From positions 1 through 51,126 of the forward strand of contig UQLO01000022.1 of assembly GCA_900541865.1 (NCBI GenBank): DNA of 51,126 bases. The letters run 5' to 3'. Under the pieces are notes generated by a model that ran no database searches, was not told the origin of the DNA, and saw nothing but the letters and a program-made list of their open reading frames with translations. Shown in pieces: positions 44,143 to 51,126 of the stretch (positions are counted from its first letter, which is position 1; the number at the start of each line of letters is the position of its first letter). Made by a program: the position numbers and the translations under genes. This DNA comes from an uncultured Porphyromonadaceae bacterium (GTDB taxonomy: Bacteria > Bacteroidota > Bacteroidia > Bacteroidales > Muribaculaceae).

Positions 44143-45684
44143 ATGGCAATGCGAGAATTATTACGGAAATATCCTTATCTTGTAGCATCTTCAATCCCTG
44201 CCGTACTGTACAGCATTCTTTACGTGATGGCTCCGGATATGGTAGACGATCTGTGGTTCACCAATCCGCAGACAATAAGCGGTTCGTTGGCCGAACGGCT
44301 CTCAGCTGTAGGGAACCTCACAGTGGAAAGGTGGCATACCGATATGTTAAGGCTCGCGAATCAGCCGGTTGCGTTTTTAGTATCCATTTTACCTCGTTGG
44401 GTCAACTCAATCTGTTTTTGCGCAGCTATGCTGGTTGCTTTGGCTGCGGGAAAATCTATTGCGGGAATAAAAGGACAAAGCATTGCTTATTATCTATGGC
44501 TGGCCGCATTTTTCATTGCCCTGCCGTGGTATGACTACCTATTGTGCACTTCATATCTTTGCAATTACCTCTTGACTTCGGCGATTGTTTTAAGCGCAAT
44601 CAATGTTTTTGTCAACCAAAGCGGACGATTTGGTTTTTGTAATTTGCTGCTGGCCTTTTTGGCCGGATGGTCTCATGAAGGTTTTTCGGCTCCTATGGTG
44701 GGCGGAATGTCGGTGTTTGTTCTTATTGAATGGTATGAGACAAAAAAGATTCCGATAGTCAAAACAGGACTGATCGTCAGTGCCGTTGCCGGCTTTGTGG
44801 TGATTTTCGCTTCGCCGGTAATGTATAATCGCGCGGACGCGAGTGTGATGAAGATTGCAGCTTTGCCTCTATGGGAACTGATTGTGCAGATTGGTCCGTC
44901 TATGGCCCTTTTGTTTGTTACCATAGCCCTTTCTGTACCGCTGTTGATAAAGCGCTTTCTTAGGAAACGACTGCTTATGCTGCTGACACTGTCTCTGGCT
45001 GCCGAGGTAGTGGCTTTGACATTTTTCAATGGTCCGCGAACTACCTGGGCCAGTATTCTCTTTTCTCTCGTAACGCTTCTGACGCTTGCGGAAGAGTACA
45101 GGCTTCGCCCCCGAAAACCATGGCTTGTAAAACTTGTCGGAGTGTTTGTGGTTTCATTTTTGGCAGTGCACCTTCTTTATGCAATATTGATGCAACGTTC
45201 CTTGTCGGAGGAGATGAATGCTGTTGTCGCTGAGTATGAAGAGTCATCGGACGGGATCGTCTATTACGACGTTACCAAGCCCAAAATTGACTTGTCGCTG
45301 CTTAAGACTTCGGTTCGCTCGCTAAATGAAACTGTCCCGTTGTCGTTCATCTCTTATAGATATGGTTCTTCGGAGAAGGAGGAATTGCGGATATTGCCCG
45401 GGCAATTGAGAAATTTCAGAGGGTTCTCCAATACCCGGAATTTCGATCTTGAAGTTTATGAAGGTTTAGTGATTGCCGGGCCTGCAGAGGTCTCCGCCAG
45501 AATCAATCGGCACAGCAGGCCGAATATTATTCTTGTTGATGAGGAAGGAAATAATCACGAAACCAGATGCAATCTTGTCCCGTTCACCGCGTCCGACGGC
45601 CTGGATTATTATTATCTGAAAACACATATTCAGACTTTGAACCCATCTTTGAAAATTGTTGAGGCGAAGTTTATATCTGAATGA
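44143..45684 (+). CDS. Polytopic membrane protein, possible GT-C glycosyltransferase
   Basis: 513 residues; an alternative ATG two codons later is possible. About ten membrane helices occupy residues 1-350 and a ~150-residue extracytoplasmic domain ends the protein. An early acidic pair in a loop (APDMVDDLWFT) and WSHEGFSAPMVG in a central loop are like GT-C/GtrC- or DUF6056-type proteins that use lipid-linked sugars. Together with the GtrB-like gene it probably decorates a surface polymer. The exact family is uncertain. Confidence 0.7.
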   Translation: MAMRELLRKYPYLVASSIPAVLYSILYVMAPDMVDDLWFTNPQTISGSLAERLSAVGNLTVERWHTDMLRLANQPVAFLVSILPRWVNSICFCAAMLVALAAGKSIAGIKGQSIAYYLWLAAFFIALPWYDYLLCTSYLCNYLLTSAIVLSAINVFVNQSGRFGFCNLLLAFLAGWSHEGFSAPMVGGMSVFVLIEWYETKKIPIVKTGLIVSAVAGFVVIFASPVMYNRADASVMKIAALPLWELIVQIGPSMALLFVTIALSVPLLIKRFLRKRLLMLLTLSLAAEVVALTFFNGPRTTWASILFSLVTLLTLAEEYRLRPRKPWLVKLVGVFVVSFLAVHLLYAILMQRSLSEEMNAVVAEYEESSDGIVYYDVTKPKIDLSLLKTSVRSLNETVPLSFISYRYGSSEKEELRILPGQLRNFRGFSNTRNFDLEVYEGLVIAGPAEVSARINRHSRPNIILVDEEGNNHETRCNLVPFTASDGLDYYYLKTHIQTLNPSLKIVEAKFISE

Positions 45685-45718
45685 CTTCGCACTCAATTCA
45701 GGAAGAATGTCAGAAATG

Positions 45719-45753
45719 AAAAACGTCGAATCCGGGCCCCGCAGCCCGGATTC
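45719..45753. repeat. 35-bp hairpin repeat, copy 2
   Basis: Identical over 35 bases to 42900-42934, including the A-run and the 10-bp stem. It lies 35 bases after the stop of the membrane protein gene. The copies are 2,819 bp apart in direct orientation. Confidence 0.85.
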
Positions 45754-45821
45754 GGCGTTTGATGCCGTTGAAAAGGCGAAAAAACTTTTTGCGGCTTTGC
45801 GGCGTTTCGGCAAAAATTAGC

Positions 45822-45829
45822 TAACTTTG
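45822..45829 (+). promoter_or_regulatory. -7 element of the zinc-ribbon/L,D-transpeptidase operon
   Basis: TAACTTTG followed by GCAA, 62 bases before the ATG at 45891. Confidence 0.65.
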
Positions 45830-45890
45830 CAATGGTGTAGGAATAGCGCGCCCAAAGCCTCCTGCCCCGAAGAACAACTATTGACGACCC

Positions 45891-47057
45891 ATGGCCAACA
45901 ATCTATGCTATAAATGCGGAGCCGCCTTGCCCCCCGGAGCTGAAAGATGCCCCAACTGCGGCGCGCCCGCCCCGCTGAGCGACAGCGAGATAAAGCGCAC
46001 TTCCACAGTGCGCGCGGCCACAATCATACCTCCGCAGCCTCCGGCGAACGCCGCCTCCACACGACCCATCACCCCGGCCGAAATGGCAAATATGCAGGCT
46101 TCGACGCGTCCCATTACGCCGCAGGAGCGCGCTGCGGCCGGTGCCGTGCCGCCGCTGCCGGTTATGCCGGCACCAACCGTGCAGATTGGCATCCCGCCGA
46201 CGTCCGGTGCCAAAGCCGGTATACGTCCGCCCAAAGGCCCCACCGGGGCCTCACGCGGCCGCCAAGCAAAAAAGGGCGCCCGGCGCAAAGATGGTTCGGG
46301 AACCGGCGTATTTGCAATAGTCGGCGCTCTGGCTGTTGTGGCCGTAGTGGCGGTGTTGGCATGGCTGATTATTGGCCGTAAAGGCGCACCCGTCGAAGAC
46401 GGGGGGTTCTGCGCCGTCGCCATAATTCCCCTCAGAAGCAGTATGTCGGACGACAATGCCGGCAACATCATTGCTAACATCAGCGCCGGCTCCAAACTTG
46501 AAGTGCTTGAGCAGCAGGGACAATGGACAAAGGTGAAAGCAGCGAGCACAGACCTTTACGACCGCCGTGTAAGCAATTCGACGCAGGGATATGTCGCCAC
46601 CTCGGCTTTAGTCGAAGAATCAGACTTCGCTCGCATAAAGGAAATTTTTGCAAACACCACCGCAGCCGGATGGATTTCGGAACCCCATGAGCGGCTTGCG
46701 CTGCTTCAATATTTCCGCGCCAACGGACTCACCGGCACCCATCCCGGCGGCGGTGACTGCGACGACTCCGAGCAGCCCTGCGCCGGGAACGAATGGCAGT
46801 TCCGCGGAGAATACAACAGAACCCATGCCGAAATACACCATGACCGCATTTTCGACGAAAATTCGCGCTATCGGGATTTGATTGTGGTACTCCACAACAA
46901 CAGCACCGGCAATAACCGGTTGGTAATATACAGTTTCACCGACGACGGCACACCCGTGTTCCGCCTTGAGCGCGAAATAGGCCAAAGCCATTTCATAACT
47001 ATGGTAAGACGCGACCAGACCGCCCCGGACGGTATAAGAGTAGAATTCGAACGATGA
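45891..47057 (+). CDS. Zinc-ribbon, single-pass membrane, SH3b-like protein
   Basis: 388 residues. The N-terminal zinc ribbon has C6-YK-C9 and C20-PN-C23. A Pro/Ala/Thr-rich linker contains the repeated nonapeptide STRPITPAE / STRPITPQE (56-64 and 71-79). One membrane helix lies at 139-162. The outside part has an SH3b-like segment (IIPLRSSMSDDNAGNIIANI, LEVLEQQGQWTKVK, GYVATSALVEE) and a C-terminal domain of unknown fold with HPGGGDCDDSEQPC. The SH3b suggests peptidoglycan contact. It overlaps the L,D-transpeptidase gene by ATGA, which supports an envelope role. Confidence 0.8.
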   Translation: MANNLCYKCGAALPPGAERCPNCGAPAPLSDSEIKRTSTVRAATIIPPQPPANAASTRPITPAEMANMQASTRPITPQERAAAGAVPPLPVMPAPTVQIGIPPTSGAKAGIRPPKGPTGASRGRQAKKGARRKDGSGTGVFAIVGALAVVAVVAVLAWLIIGRKGAPVEDGGFCAVAIIPLRSSMSDDNAGNIIANISAGSKLEVLEQQGQWTKVKAASTDLYDRRVSNSTQGYVATSALVEESDFARIKEIFANTTAAGWISEPHERLALLQYFRANGLTGTHPGGGDCDDSEQPCAGNEWQFRGEYNRTHAEIHHDRIFDENSRYRDLIVVLHNNSTGNNRLVIYSFTDDGTPVFRLEREIGQSHFITMVRRDQTAPDGIRVEFER

Positions 47058-47716
47058 CAGTACACCGCAAAAATCATAGAGCAGCCCTGGCCTTAATACT
47101 TGTGGCCCTTGTGGCGTTGGCAATCGGTATTTTCCGCTATGCCGGAGGTGCCGACGGCTCCACCTCGCGCCTTGGCGTGGCCGCCCATGCCGCCGAGAGC
47201 ATAGCTTCGCTGCCCGACGCTCCCGTGCCTCCCTTGGAGGCTGCCCCGCCGGCCCCGGCCGACGCCCCGCAGGGCAAGCCTTATATCCACATCGACAAGC
47301 AGACCATGACGCTCACCCTCTACAAAGCCGACGGCACGCCCCGCGCCACCTTCGGCGTGGCCACCGGCAAGGGCTACGGCAACAAGCGCACCAAAGGCGA
47401 CATGCGTACTCCGGAGGGCACATTCCGCATCACCCAAATTCAGGACGCATCCGGCTGGACGCACGACTTCGGCGACGGCCTCGGGGTGATCGAAGGTGCA
47501 TACGGCCCTTGGTTTATGCGCCTGGAAACTCCCGGTTTCAGAGGAATAGGCATCCACGGCACCCACAAACCCTCAAGCATCGGCACCCGCGACAGCGAGG
47601 GTTGCATACGCCTGAGCAATCAGAACGTCGACTCGCTCCGGCATATGGTCGACGTGGGCACCACAGTGATCATCACTCCCGGCCAAGACGACATCCAAGC
47701 TAACCGCAACAACTGA
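47054..47716 (+). CDS. L,D-transpeptidase (YkuD domain)
   Basis: 220 residues. One N-terminal membrane anchor (ALALILVALVALAIGIF) is followed by a Pro/Ala linker and a YkuD domain from about residue 76. The catalytic motif is GIGIHGTHKPSSIG (H168) with SEGCIRLSN (C184). The strand IHIDKQTMTLTLYKADG and ATGKGYGNKRTKGDMRTPEG precede it. It forms 3-3 cross-links or attaches proteins to peptidoglycan. Start codon overlaps the previous stop. Confidence 0.95.
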   Translation: MTVHRKNHRAALALILVALVALAIGIFRYAGGADGSTSRLGVAAHAAESIASLPDAPVPPLEAAPPAPADAPQGKPYIHIDKQTMTLTLYKADGTPRATFGVATGKGYGNKRTKGDMRTPEGTFRITQIQDASGWTHDFGDGLGVIEGAYGPWFMRLETPGFRGIGIHGTHKPSSIGTRDSEGCIRLSNQNVDSLRHMVDVGTTVIITPGQDDIQANRNN

Positions 47717-47752
47717 ACAATCTGAACTCTAATATACTATAAAACACAATCC

Positions 47753-49732
47753 ATGAGAACCGATCTCAGCTCACAAATCAAACTCGACCGGATTCCCCGC
47801 CGATACTACGCGCCGGAAACCGAAATCGAGGCAACTGCCCTCGCACGAGAGGAAAAGCTCGACACCCGCATCAGCGAAACCGCCAACGACGGGGCTGAGG
47901 CCGTTGCTAACTATATCGTTAAACACATCAACCGCTACAAAGGCAAGAAAGGCAAGTGCGTTATGGCCCTCGGAGCCGGTAACAGCACCCACCGCGCCTA
48001 CGCCGCCCTGATTGAGAAATACCGCCAGGGTCTGGTTGACTTCAAGGATGTTGTTGTCTTCAACCTGGCCGAGTTCTTCCCCACCGGGCCGGAACTGCCC
48101 TCCACAAACCGCCGTCTGCAGGACATCCTCCTCAACCACGTAAACATCGATCCGGCAAACGTACATACCATCGACCCCAACGTCAACAAAGAGAACATGG
48201 CCGACTACTGCGGCGCCTACCTCCAGAAGATAGAAGAGGAGGGCGGCCTCGACCTCGTTGTCTGCGAAATCGGTCCCACAGGCTCCATTGCCTTCAACGA
48301 ACCCGGCACTTCGCCCTCGACAAGCTGCCGACTCGTATTCCTGGGCAACGAAACCCGCCATCAGATTTCCAATGACTACAAGTGTGCCGAAGTGCCCACC
48401 ACGGCCGTTACCCTCGGCATCGCCGACATCGTCAAGGCCCGTCGCGTAGTCACAATGGCCTGGGGCGAGGAGCGCGCTTCGATAATCCGCAAGTGCGTTG
48501 AAGAAGCTCCCACCGTGAAGGTTCCCGCATCCCTGCTGCAGGGTCATCCTCACGTAAAAGTGTTCTGCGACCTCCCCGCCGCCGAAGATCTTACCCGCCT
48601 GGCTCAGCCCTGGAAGGTGACCTCCTGCGAATGGGACGACAAGCTGCTCCGCCGCGCAATCGTATGGCTCAGCCACAACACCGGAAAACCCATCCTCAAG
48701 CTCACCAACAAGGACTACTCCGACTGGGGCCTGGGCGAACTGCTCGCTCTCTACGGTAGCGCCTACAACGTAAACATCAAGATTTTCAACGACCTTCAGC
48801 ACACCATCACCGGCTGGCCCGGCGGCAAACCCGACGCCGACGATACCTACCGCCCCGAGCGTGCAAAGCCCTACCCCAAACGCGTGATCGTATTCTCTCC
48901 CCACCCCGACGACGACGTAATATCCATGGGTGGCACCCTCAAGCGCCTGGTCGACCAGAAGCACGATGTGCACGTGGCCTACGAGACTTCGGGCAACATC
49001 GCCGTGGGCGACGAGGATATGATGCGCTACTTCCTGATGTTCGACAAGATAGCTCCCGTGTTCGGCTTCGACGGCGATAAATACGAGAAGCTCTCCAAGG
49101 ACGTCGCAAAGTTCGTGGCCTCCAAGAAAGCCGGCGATATGGACAATGCCGACATTCGCGAAATCAAAACCATGATTCGCCAGGCCGAGGCTACCATAGC
49201 CTGCAACTACATCGGCGTAAAGCCCGACCATATCCACTTCCTGCGCCTGCCTTTCTACGAAACCGGTACCATCAAGAAAGGTGACCTCACCCAGCGCGAC
49301 GTCGACATCGTCAAGAACCTCCTCGAAAGCGTCAAACCCCACGAAATATTCGTGGCCGGCGACCTGGCCGACCCCCACGGCACCCACAAAATCTGCACCG
49401 ACGCCGTTCTGGCCGCCGTCGACGAGCTCAAGGACGAAGAGTGGATGAAAGACTGCCGCATATGGATGTACCGCGGAGCCTGGGCCGAATGGGAAATCGA
49501 CCACATCGAGATGGCCGTGCCCATCAGCCCCGAAGAACTCCGCTTCAAGCGCAACTCCATCCTCAAGCACCAGAGCCAGATGGAGAACGCTCCCTTCCTG
49601 GGCGACGACGACCGTCTCTTCTGGCAGCGCGCCGAAGACCGCAACCGCGCTACCGCCCAGCTCTACGAAGGGCTCGGCCTGGCTTCCTACGAGGCCATCG
49701 AAGCTTTCGTGGAATACAAGCCCATAAAATAA
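47753..49732 (+). CDS. nagB: NagB-like sugar-phosphate isomerase/deaminase fused to a PIG-L deacetylase-like domain
   Basis: 659 residues. Residues ~30-290 are a glucosamine-6-phosphate deaminase fold (VMALGAGNSTHRAYAALIEK, VVVFNLAEFFPTG, EIGPTGSIAFNEPG, TTAVTLGIADIVKARRVV). From ~378 the PIG-L/LmbE zinc motif RVIVFSPHPDDDVISMGG and later VAGDLADPHGTHKICTDAVL are present. Bacteroidota carry this two-domain form. It could couple deacetylation of N-acetylglucosamine-6-phosphate with deamination, but some catalytic residues of the NagB half differ from the E. coli type (FNLAEF in place of FNMDEY), so the activity is not certain. Confidence 0.88.
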   Translation: MRTDLSSQIKLDRIPRRYYAPETEIEATALAREEKLDTRISETANDGAEAVANYIVKHINRYKGKKGKCVMALGAGNSTHRAYAALIEKYRQGLVDFKDVVVFNLAEFFPTGPELPSTNRRLQDILLNHVNIDPANVHTIDPNVNKENMADYCGAYLQKIEEEGGLDLVVCEIGPTGSIAFNEPGTSPSTSCRLVFLGNETRHQISNDYKCAEVPTTAVTLGIADIVKARRVVTMAWGEERASIIRKCVEEAPTVKVPASLLQGHPHVKVFCDLPAAEDLTRLAQPWKVTSCEWDDKLLRRAIVWLSHNTGKPILKLTNKDYSDWGLGELLALYGSAYNVNIKIFNDLQHTITGWPGGKPDADDTYRPERAKPYPKRVIVFSPHPDDDVISMGGTLKRLVDQKHDVHVAYETSGNIAVGDEDMMRYFLMFDKIAPVFGFDGDKYEKLSKDVAKFVASKKAGDMDNADIREIKTMIRQAEATIACNYIGVKPDHIHFLRLPFYETGTIKKGDLTQRDVDIVKNLLESVKPHEIFVAGDLADPHGTHKICTDAVLAAVDELKDEEWMKDCRIWMYRGAWAEWEIDHIEMAVPISPEELRFKRNSILKHQSQMENAPFLGDDDRLFWQRAEDRNRATAQLYEGLGLASYEAIEAFVEYKPIK

Positions 49733-49767
49733 GAATCAACCCTAAGAGCCCTGCTCTAAACATCTTC

Positions 49768-49806
49768 AAGGCGAACTTTCCCCAGCCGGGGAGGGTTCGC
49801 CTTTTG
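49768..49806 (+). terminator. Terminator after the nagB-like gene
   Basis: AAGGCGAAC (49768-49776) pairs with GTTCGCCTT (49795-49803); an inner CCCC/GGGG pair extends the stem, and a short T-run follows. Confidence 0.8.
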
Positions 49807-49885
49807 AACATTTATGGCCCCGTGGCGTTGTATAGGCATAAACGTTTCAATTCAACAAACCTCCTTCATAACCAAAATTTCGATT

Positions 49886-50413
49886 ATGCTGAAAAGACTA
49901 ACCGTTGCCCTGTGCCTCGCACTCGCCGCTGTCGGCATGGCAAGTGCCCAGAAAACTGAAATCACTGCTTCCTACGGCGCCTACACTCAAATGGACGCAA
50001 CCGACATGCACGACGGCTGGGGCGGCGTTAACACAGCCTGGGGCGCTCTCAACCTTGGTGTTAACTTCCGTGTGAACAGCAAAATATGGGTCGGCCCGAG
50101 CTATACCTTCTCAAGCACGACCACCAAAGGCGGCCCTCACCACAGCAACATCGCCTACCACGTGATCATGCTCAACGGTCGCTACCAGTACTACCAGAAC
50201 AGCATCGTCAAACTCTACGCCAAGTTTGGCCTCGGCGTCGACCTGAGCTATATGCAGCCCCGCGACCGCGACAACTACACCAAGGCCTACTGCGCTTTCC
50301 AGATTGTTCCTATCGGAGCACAGTTCGACATCAACCGCCAATGGGCAATGTTTGCCGAGGCCGGTTTCGGCGCGCAAGGCCTGTTCCAGTTTGGCTTCAA
50401 ACTAAAAATCTGA
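49886..50413 (+). CDS. Small outer-membrane beta-barrel protein
   Basis: 175 residues from the ATG at 49886. The signal peptide is LKRLTVALCLALAAVGMASA, cleaved before QKTE. Alternating strands follow (TEITASYGAYTQMD, WGALNLGVNFRVNSKIWVGP, HVIMLNGRYQYYQNSIVKLY), ending FQFGFKLKI, with a terminal barrel-type strand. Roughly eight strands fit an OmpW/OmpX-size barrel. Ligand unknown. The 36 bases to the next gene suggest co-transcription. Confidence 0.85.
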   Translation: MLKRLTVALCLALAAVGMASAQKTEITASYGAYTQMDATDMHDGWGGVNTAWGALNLGVNFRVNSKIWVGPSYTFSSTTTKGGPHHSNIAYHVIMLNGRYQYYQNSIVKLYAKFGLGVDLSYMQPRDRDNYTKAYCAFQIVPIGAQFDINRQWAMFAEAGFGAQGLFQFGFKLKI

Positions 50414-50449
50414 CATTCTTATACATAACCCCAAAACTTTCCTATTAAT

Positions 50450-50620
50450 ATGGCACTCATCAAAACTGAATCCACCCGCGAGGTCGAAACCCTCGAACAC
50501 ATCGAGAAAAACATCCGTCGCCGCGAAAAACTGCACCACATCCTCATCGCCGGCCTCGGCACCCTTCTGGCCGCTTCCGTAGCCGCTCACATCATCACCG
50601 GCTGCAGCCGTCGCCGCTGA
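50450..50620 (+). CDS. 56-residue single-pass membrane protein
   Basis: The ATG at 50450 gives MALIKTESTREVETLEHIEK, then a basic stretch (RRREKLHH), one hydrophobic helix (ILIAGLGTLLAASVAAHIIT), and GCSRRR at the end. Codon use matches the neighbours. No family is recognised. A palindrome at 50646-50673 follows. Confidence 0.65.
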   Translation: MALIKTESTREVETLEHIEKNIRRREKLHHILIAGLGTLLAASVAAHIITGCSRRR

Positions 50621-50645
50621 TTGCCTCGCGCACTTTCCAAACAAC

Positions 50646-50673
50646 GCGTCCCGCCCCTTTCGGTGCGGGACGC
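50646..50673. terminator. GC-rich hairpin
   Basis: GCGTCCCGC (50646-50654) and GCGGGACGC (50665-50673) form a perfect 9-bp stem, 25 bases after the small membrane protein gene. There is no T-run. Confidence 0.5.
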
Positions 50674-50720
50674 GCTGCATGTTCGCCCGACGGAAATGAG
50701 CTGCAATCCGTATTTTTGTG

Positions 50721-50728
50721 TATCTTTG
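50721..50728 (+). promoter_or_regulatory. -7 element of the truncated secreted-protein gene
   Basis: TATCTTTG, 47 bases before the ATG at 50776. Confidence 0.55.
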
Positions 50729-50775
50729 TCGGAAAGAACCTTAGTTCAGACAACTTCATCGAGAAATACAACACA

Positions 50776-50937
50776 ATGAAACGATTCGCAAGTTTAGCCG
50801 TGGCCCTCGTGCTGTGCGTAGGACTTATGAGCGCCGCCGAACGCGCTGGCGCTATTTTTTTGCGAGAAAGCAGAATAGTTTTCGCCTGCCCGCGGGGATT
50901 TCAAATCCCCGCTCCATACGCCGACGCAAATCGCTGA
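50776..50937 (+). pseudogene. Secreted-protein gene broken after its signal peptide by a palindromic repeat
   Basis: The ATG at 50776 opens a good signal peptide (MKRFASLAVALVLCVGLMSA, then AERAG), behind a proper promoter. From about 50850 on, the reading frame runs through repeat sequence (50892-50920) and stops at 50937. The tail FACPRGFQIPAPYADANR is translated repeat, so the original coding region has been lost or displaced. Confidence 0.55.
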
Positions 50938-51121
50938 AGGATAACCCCGTAGGGATTCAATAAAGTAGCCCGGGGAGACAACCCCGGGACAACCGACCAC
51001 CCCACCCGAATCGGCGACCCCGTCGGGGTCGAACCCCGGCGAAAGGGCTCGGCCCGTGTTCGACCCCTGACGGGGTCGCCGTTTATGGTTGGGACGTTTT
51101 TCCGTGGGCTGTCGCCCACGG
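50892..51121. repeat. Palindromic repeat cluster at the window end
   Basis: GCGGGGATTTCAAATCCCCGC (50892-50912) is followed directly by TCCATACG (50913-50920), the reverse of the CGTATGGA head in the 23.5-kb cluster. Further hairpins are CCCGGGG/CCCCGGG (50969-50988) and CCGTGGGC/GCCCACGG (51102-51121). CGGCGACCCCGTCGGGGTCG lies at 51012 onward, and an inverted near-copy at 51058-51081. No further gene is seen in 50938-51126. Confidence 0.8.
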
Positions 51122-51126
51122 CTACC

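Noticed and set aside
47771..49570. 599-codon open frame on the minus strand
   Set aside because: It is the antisense shadow of the NagB-PIG-L gene, caused by GC-rich codon bias; the plus-strand protein has clear family motifs.

Overview
The window looks like a chromosomal segment of a gut-type Bacteroidales bacterium (phylum Bacteroidota), possibly Muribaculaceae, though the family-level placement is inference. The evidence is the repeated Bacteroidota -7 promoter element TAnnTTTG in front of most transcription units, the gene order purH-mreBCD-mrdA-rodA, a very short histone H1-like (Hc1) gene, an LptD homologue, a Bacteroidota-type tyrosine recombinase, a subclass A2 beta-lactamase and several TTG/GTG starts. 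I see no rRNA, tRNA or CRISPR array. One RNA gene is recognisable, the SRP 4.5S RNA at about 40067-40162.

Region 1 (1-12 kb) is accessory. It holds an AbiEi-like/Fic fusion behind a duplicated promoter region, the remains of an RloA-RloB defence pair (RloA fused to a YaaC-like protein, RloB frameshifted near its end), an HD-domain zinc-ribbon protein, a class A2 beta-lactamase with a MmcQ-like partner, a divergent AraC/nitroreductase pair, a minus-strand unit of SMR exporter, PPOX-fold flavoprotein and Crp-family regulator, two hexapeptide acetyltransferases, an orphan tyrosine recombinase and an aldo/keto reductase remnant.

Region 2 (12-16 kb) has Hc1, the queF-queC pair of 7-deazaguanine synthesis, an HMA-AraC regulator, and a two-gene operon of an ABC-type AAA ATPase overlapping a small protein with a PD-(D/E)xK-like motif. 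That pair is the best candidate here for an undescribed two-component (defence-like) system.

Region 3 (16-26.6 kb) is core: purH, then the rod-shape/elongasome genes mreB, mreC, mreD, mrdA (PBP2) and rodA, then a repeat cluster and lptD. The genes work together in cell-wall elongation and outer-membrane assembly. Region 4 (26.6-31.5 kb) has a four-helix-bundle gene enclosed by AT-rich repeats, an ABC transporter/GntR operon with an 18-codon leader ORF, a stand-alone HsdR-N-like nuclease domain protein, and a C45/choloylglycine-type Ntn hydrolase overlapping tail to tail with an acetyltransferase.

Region 5 (31.5-51.1 kb) has clpB, a small lipoprotein, a phosphoesterase-beta-propeller fusion, a KilA-N protein, a secreted leucine-rich-repeat protein, a tRNA-dihydrouridine synthase, SRP RNA, an MscS channel, an MFS transporter, a two-gene glycosylation cassette bracketed by identical 35-bp hairpin repeats, a zinc-ribbon/SH3b membrane protein with an overlapping L,D-transpeptidase, a NagB-PIG-L fusion, an outer-membrane beta-barrel, a 56-residue membrane protein, and a truncated secreted-protein gene running into a palindromic repeat cluster. 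Repeats at 23.5 kb and 50.9 kb share an octamer head (CGTATGGA) next to hairpins whose stems differ but keep pairing.
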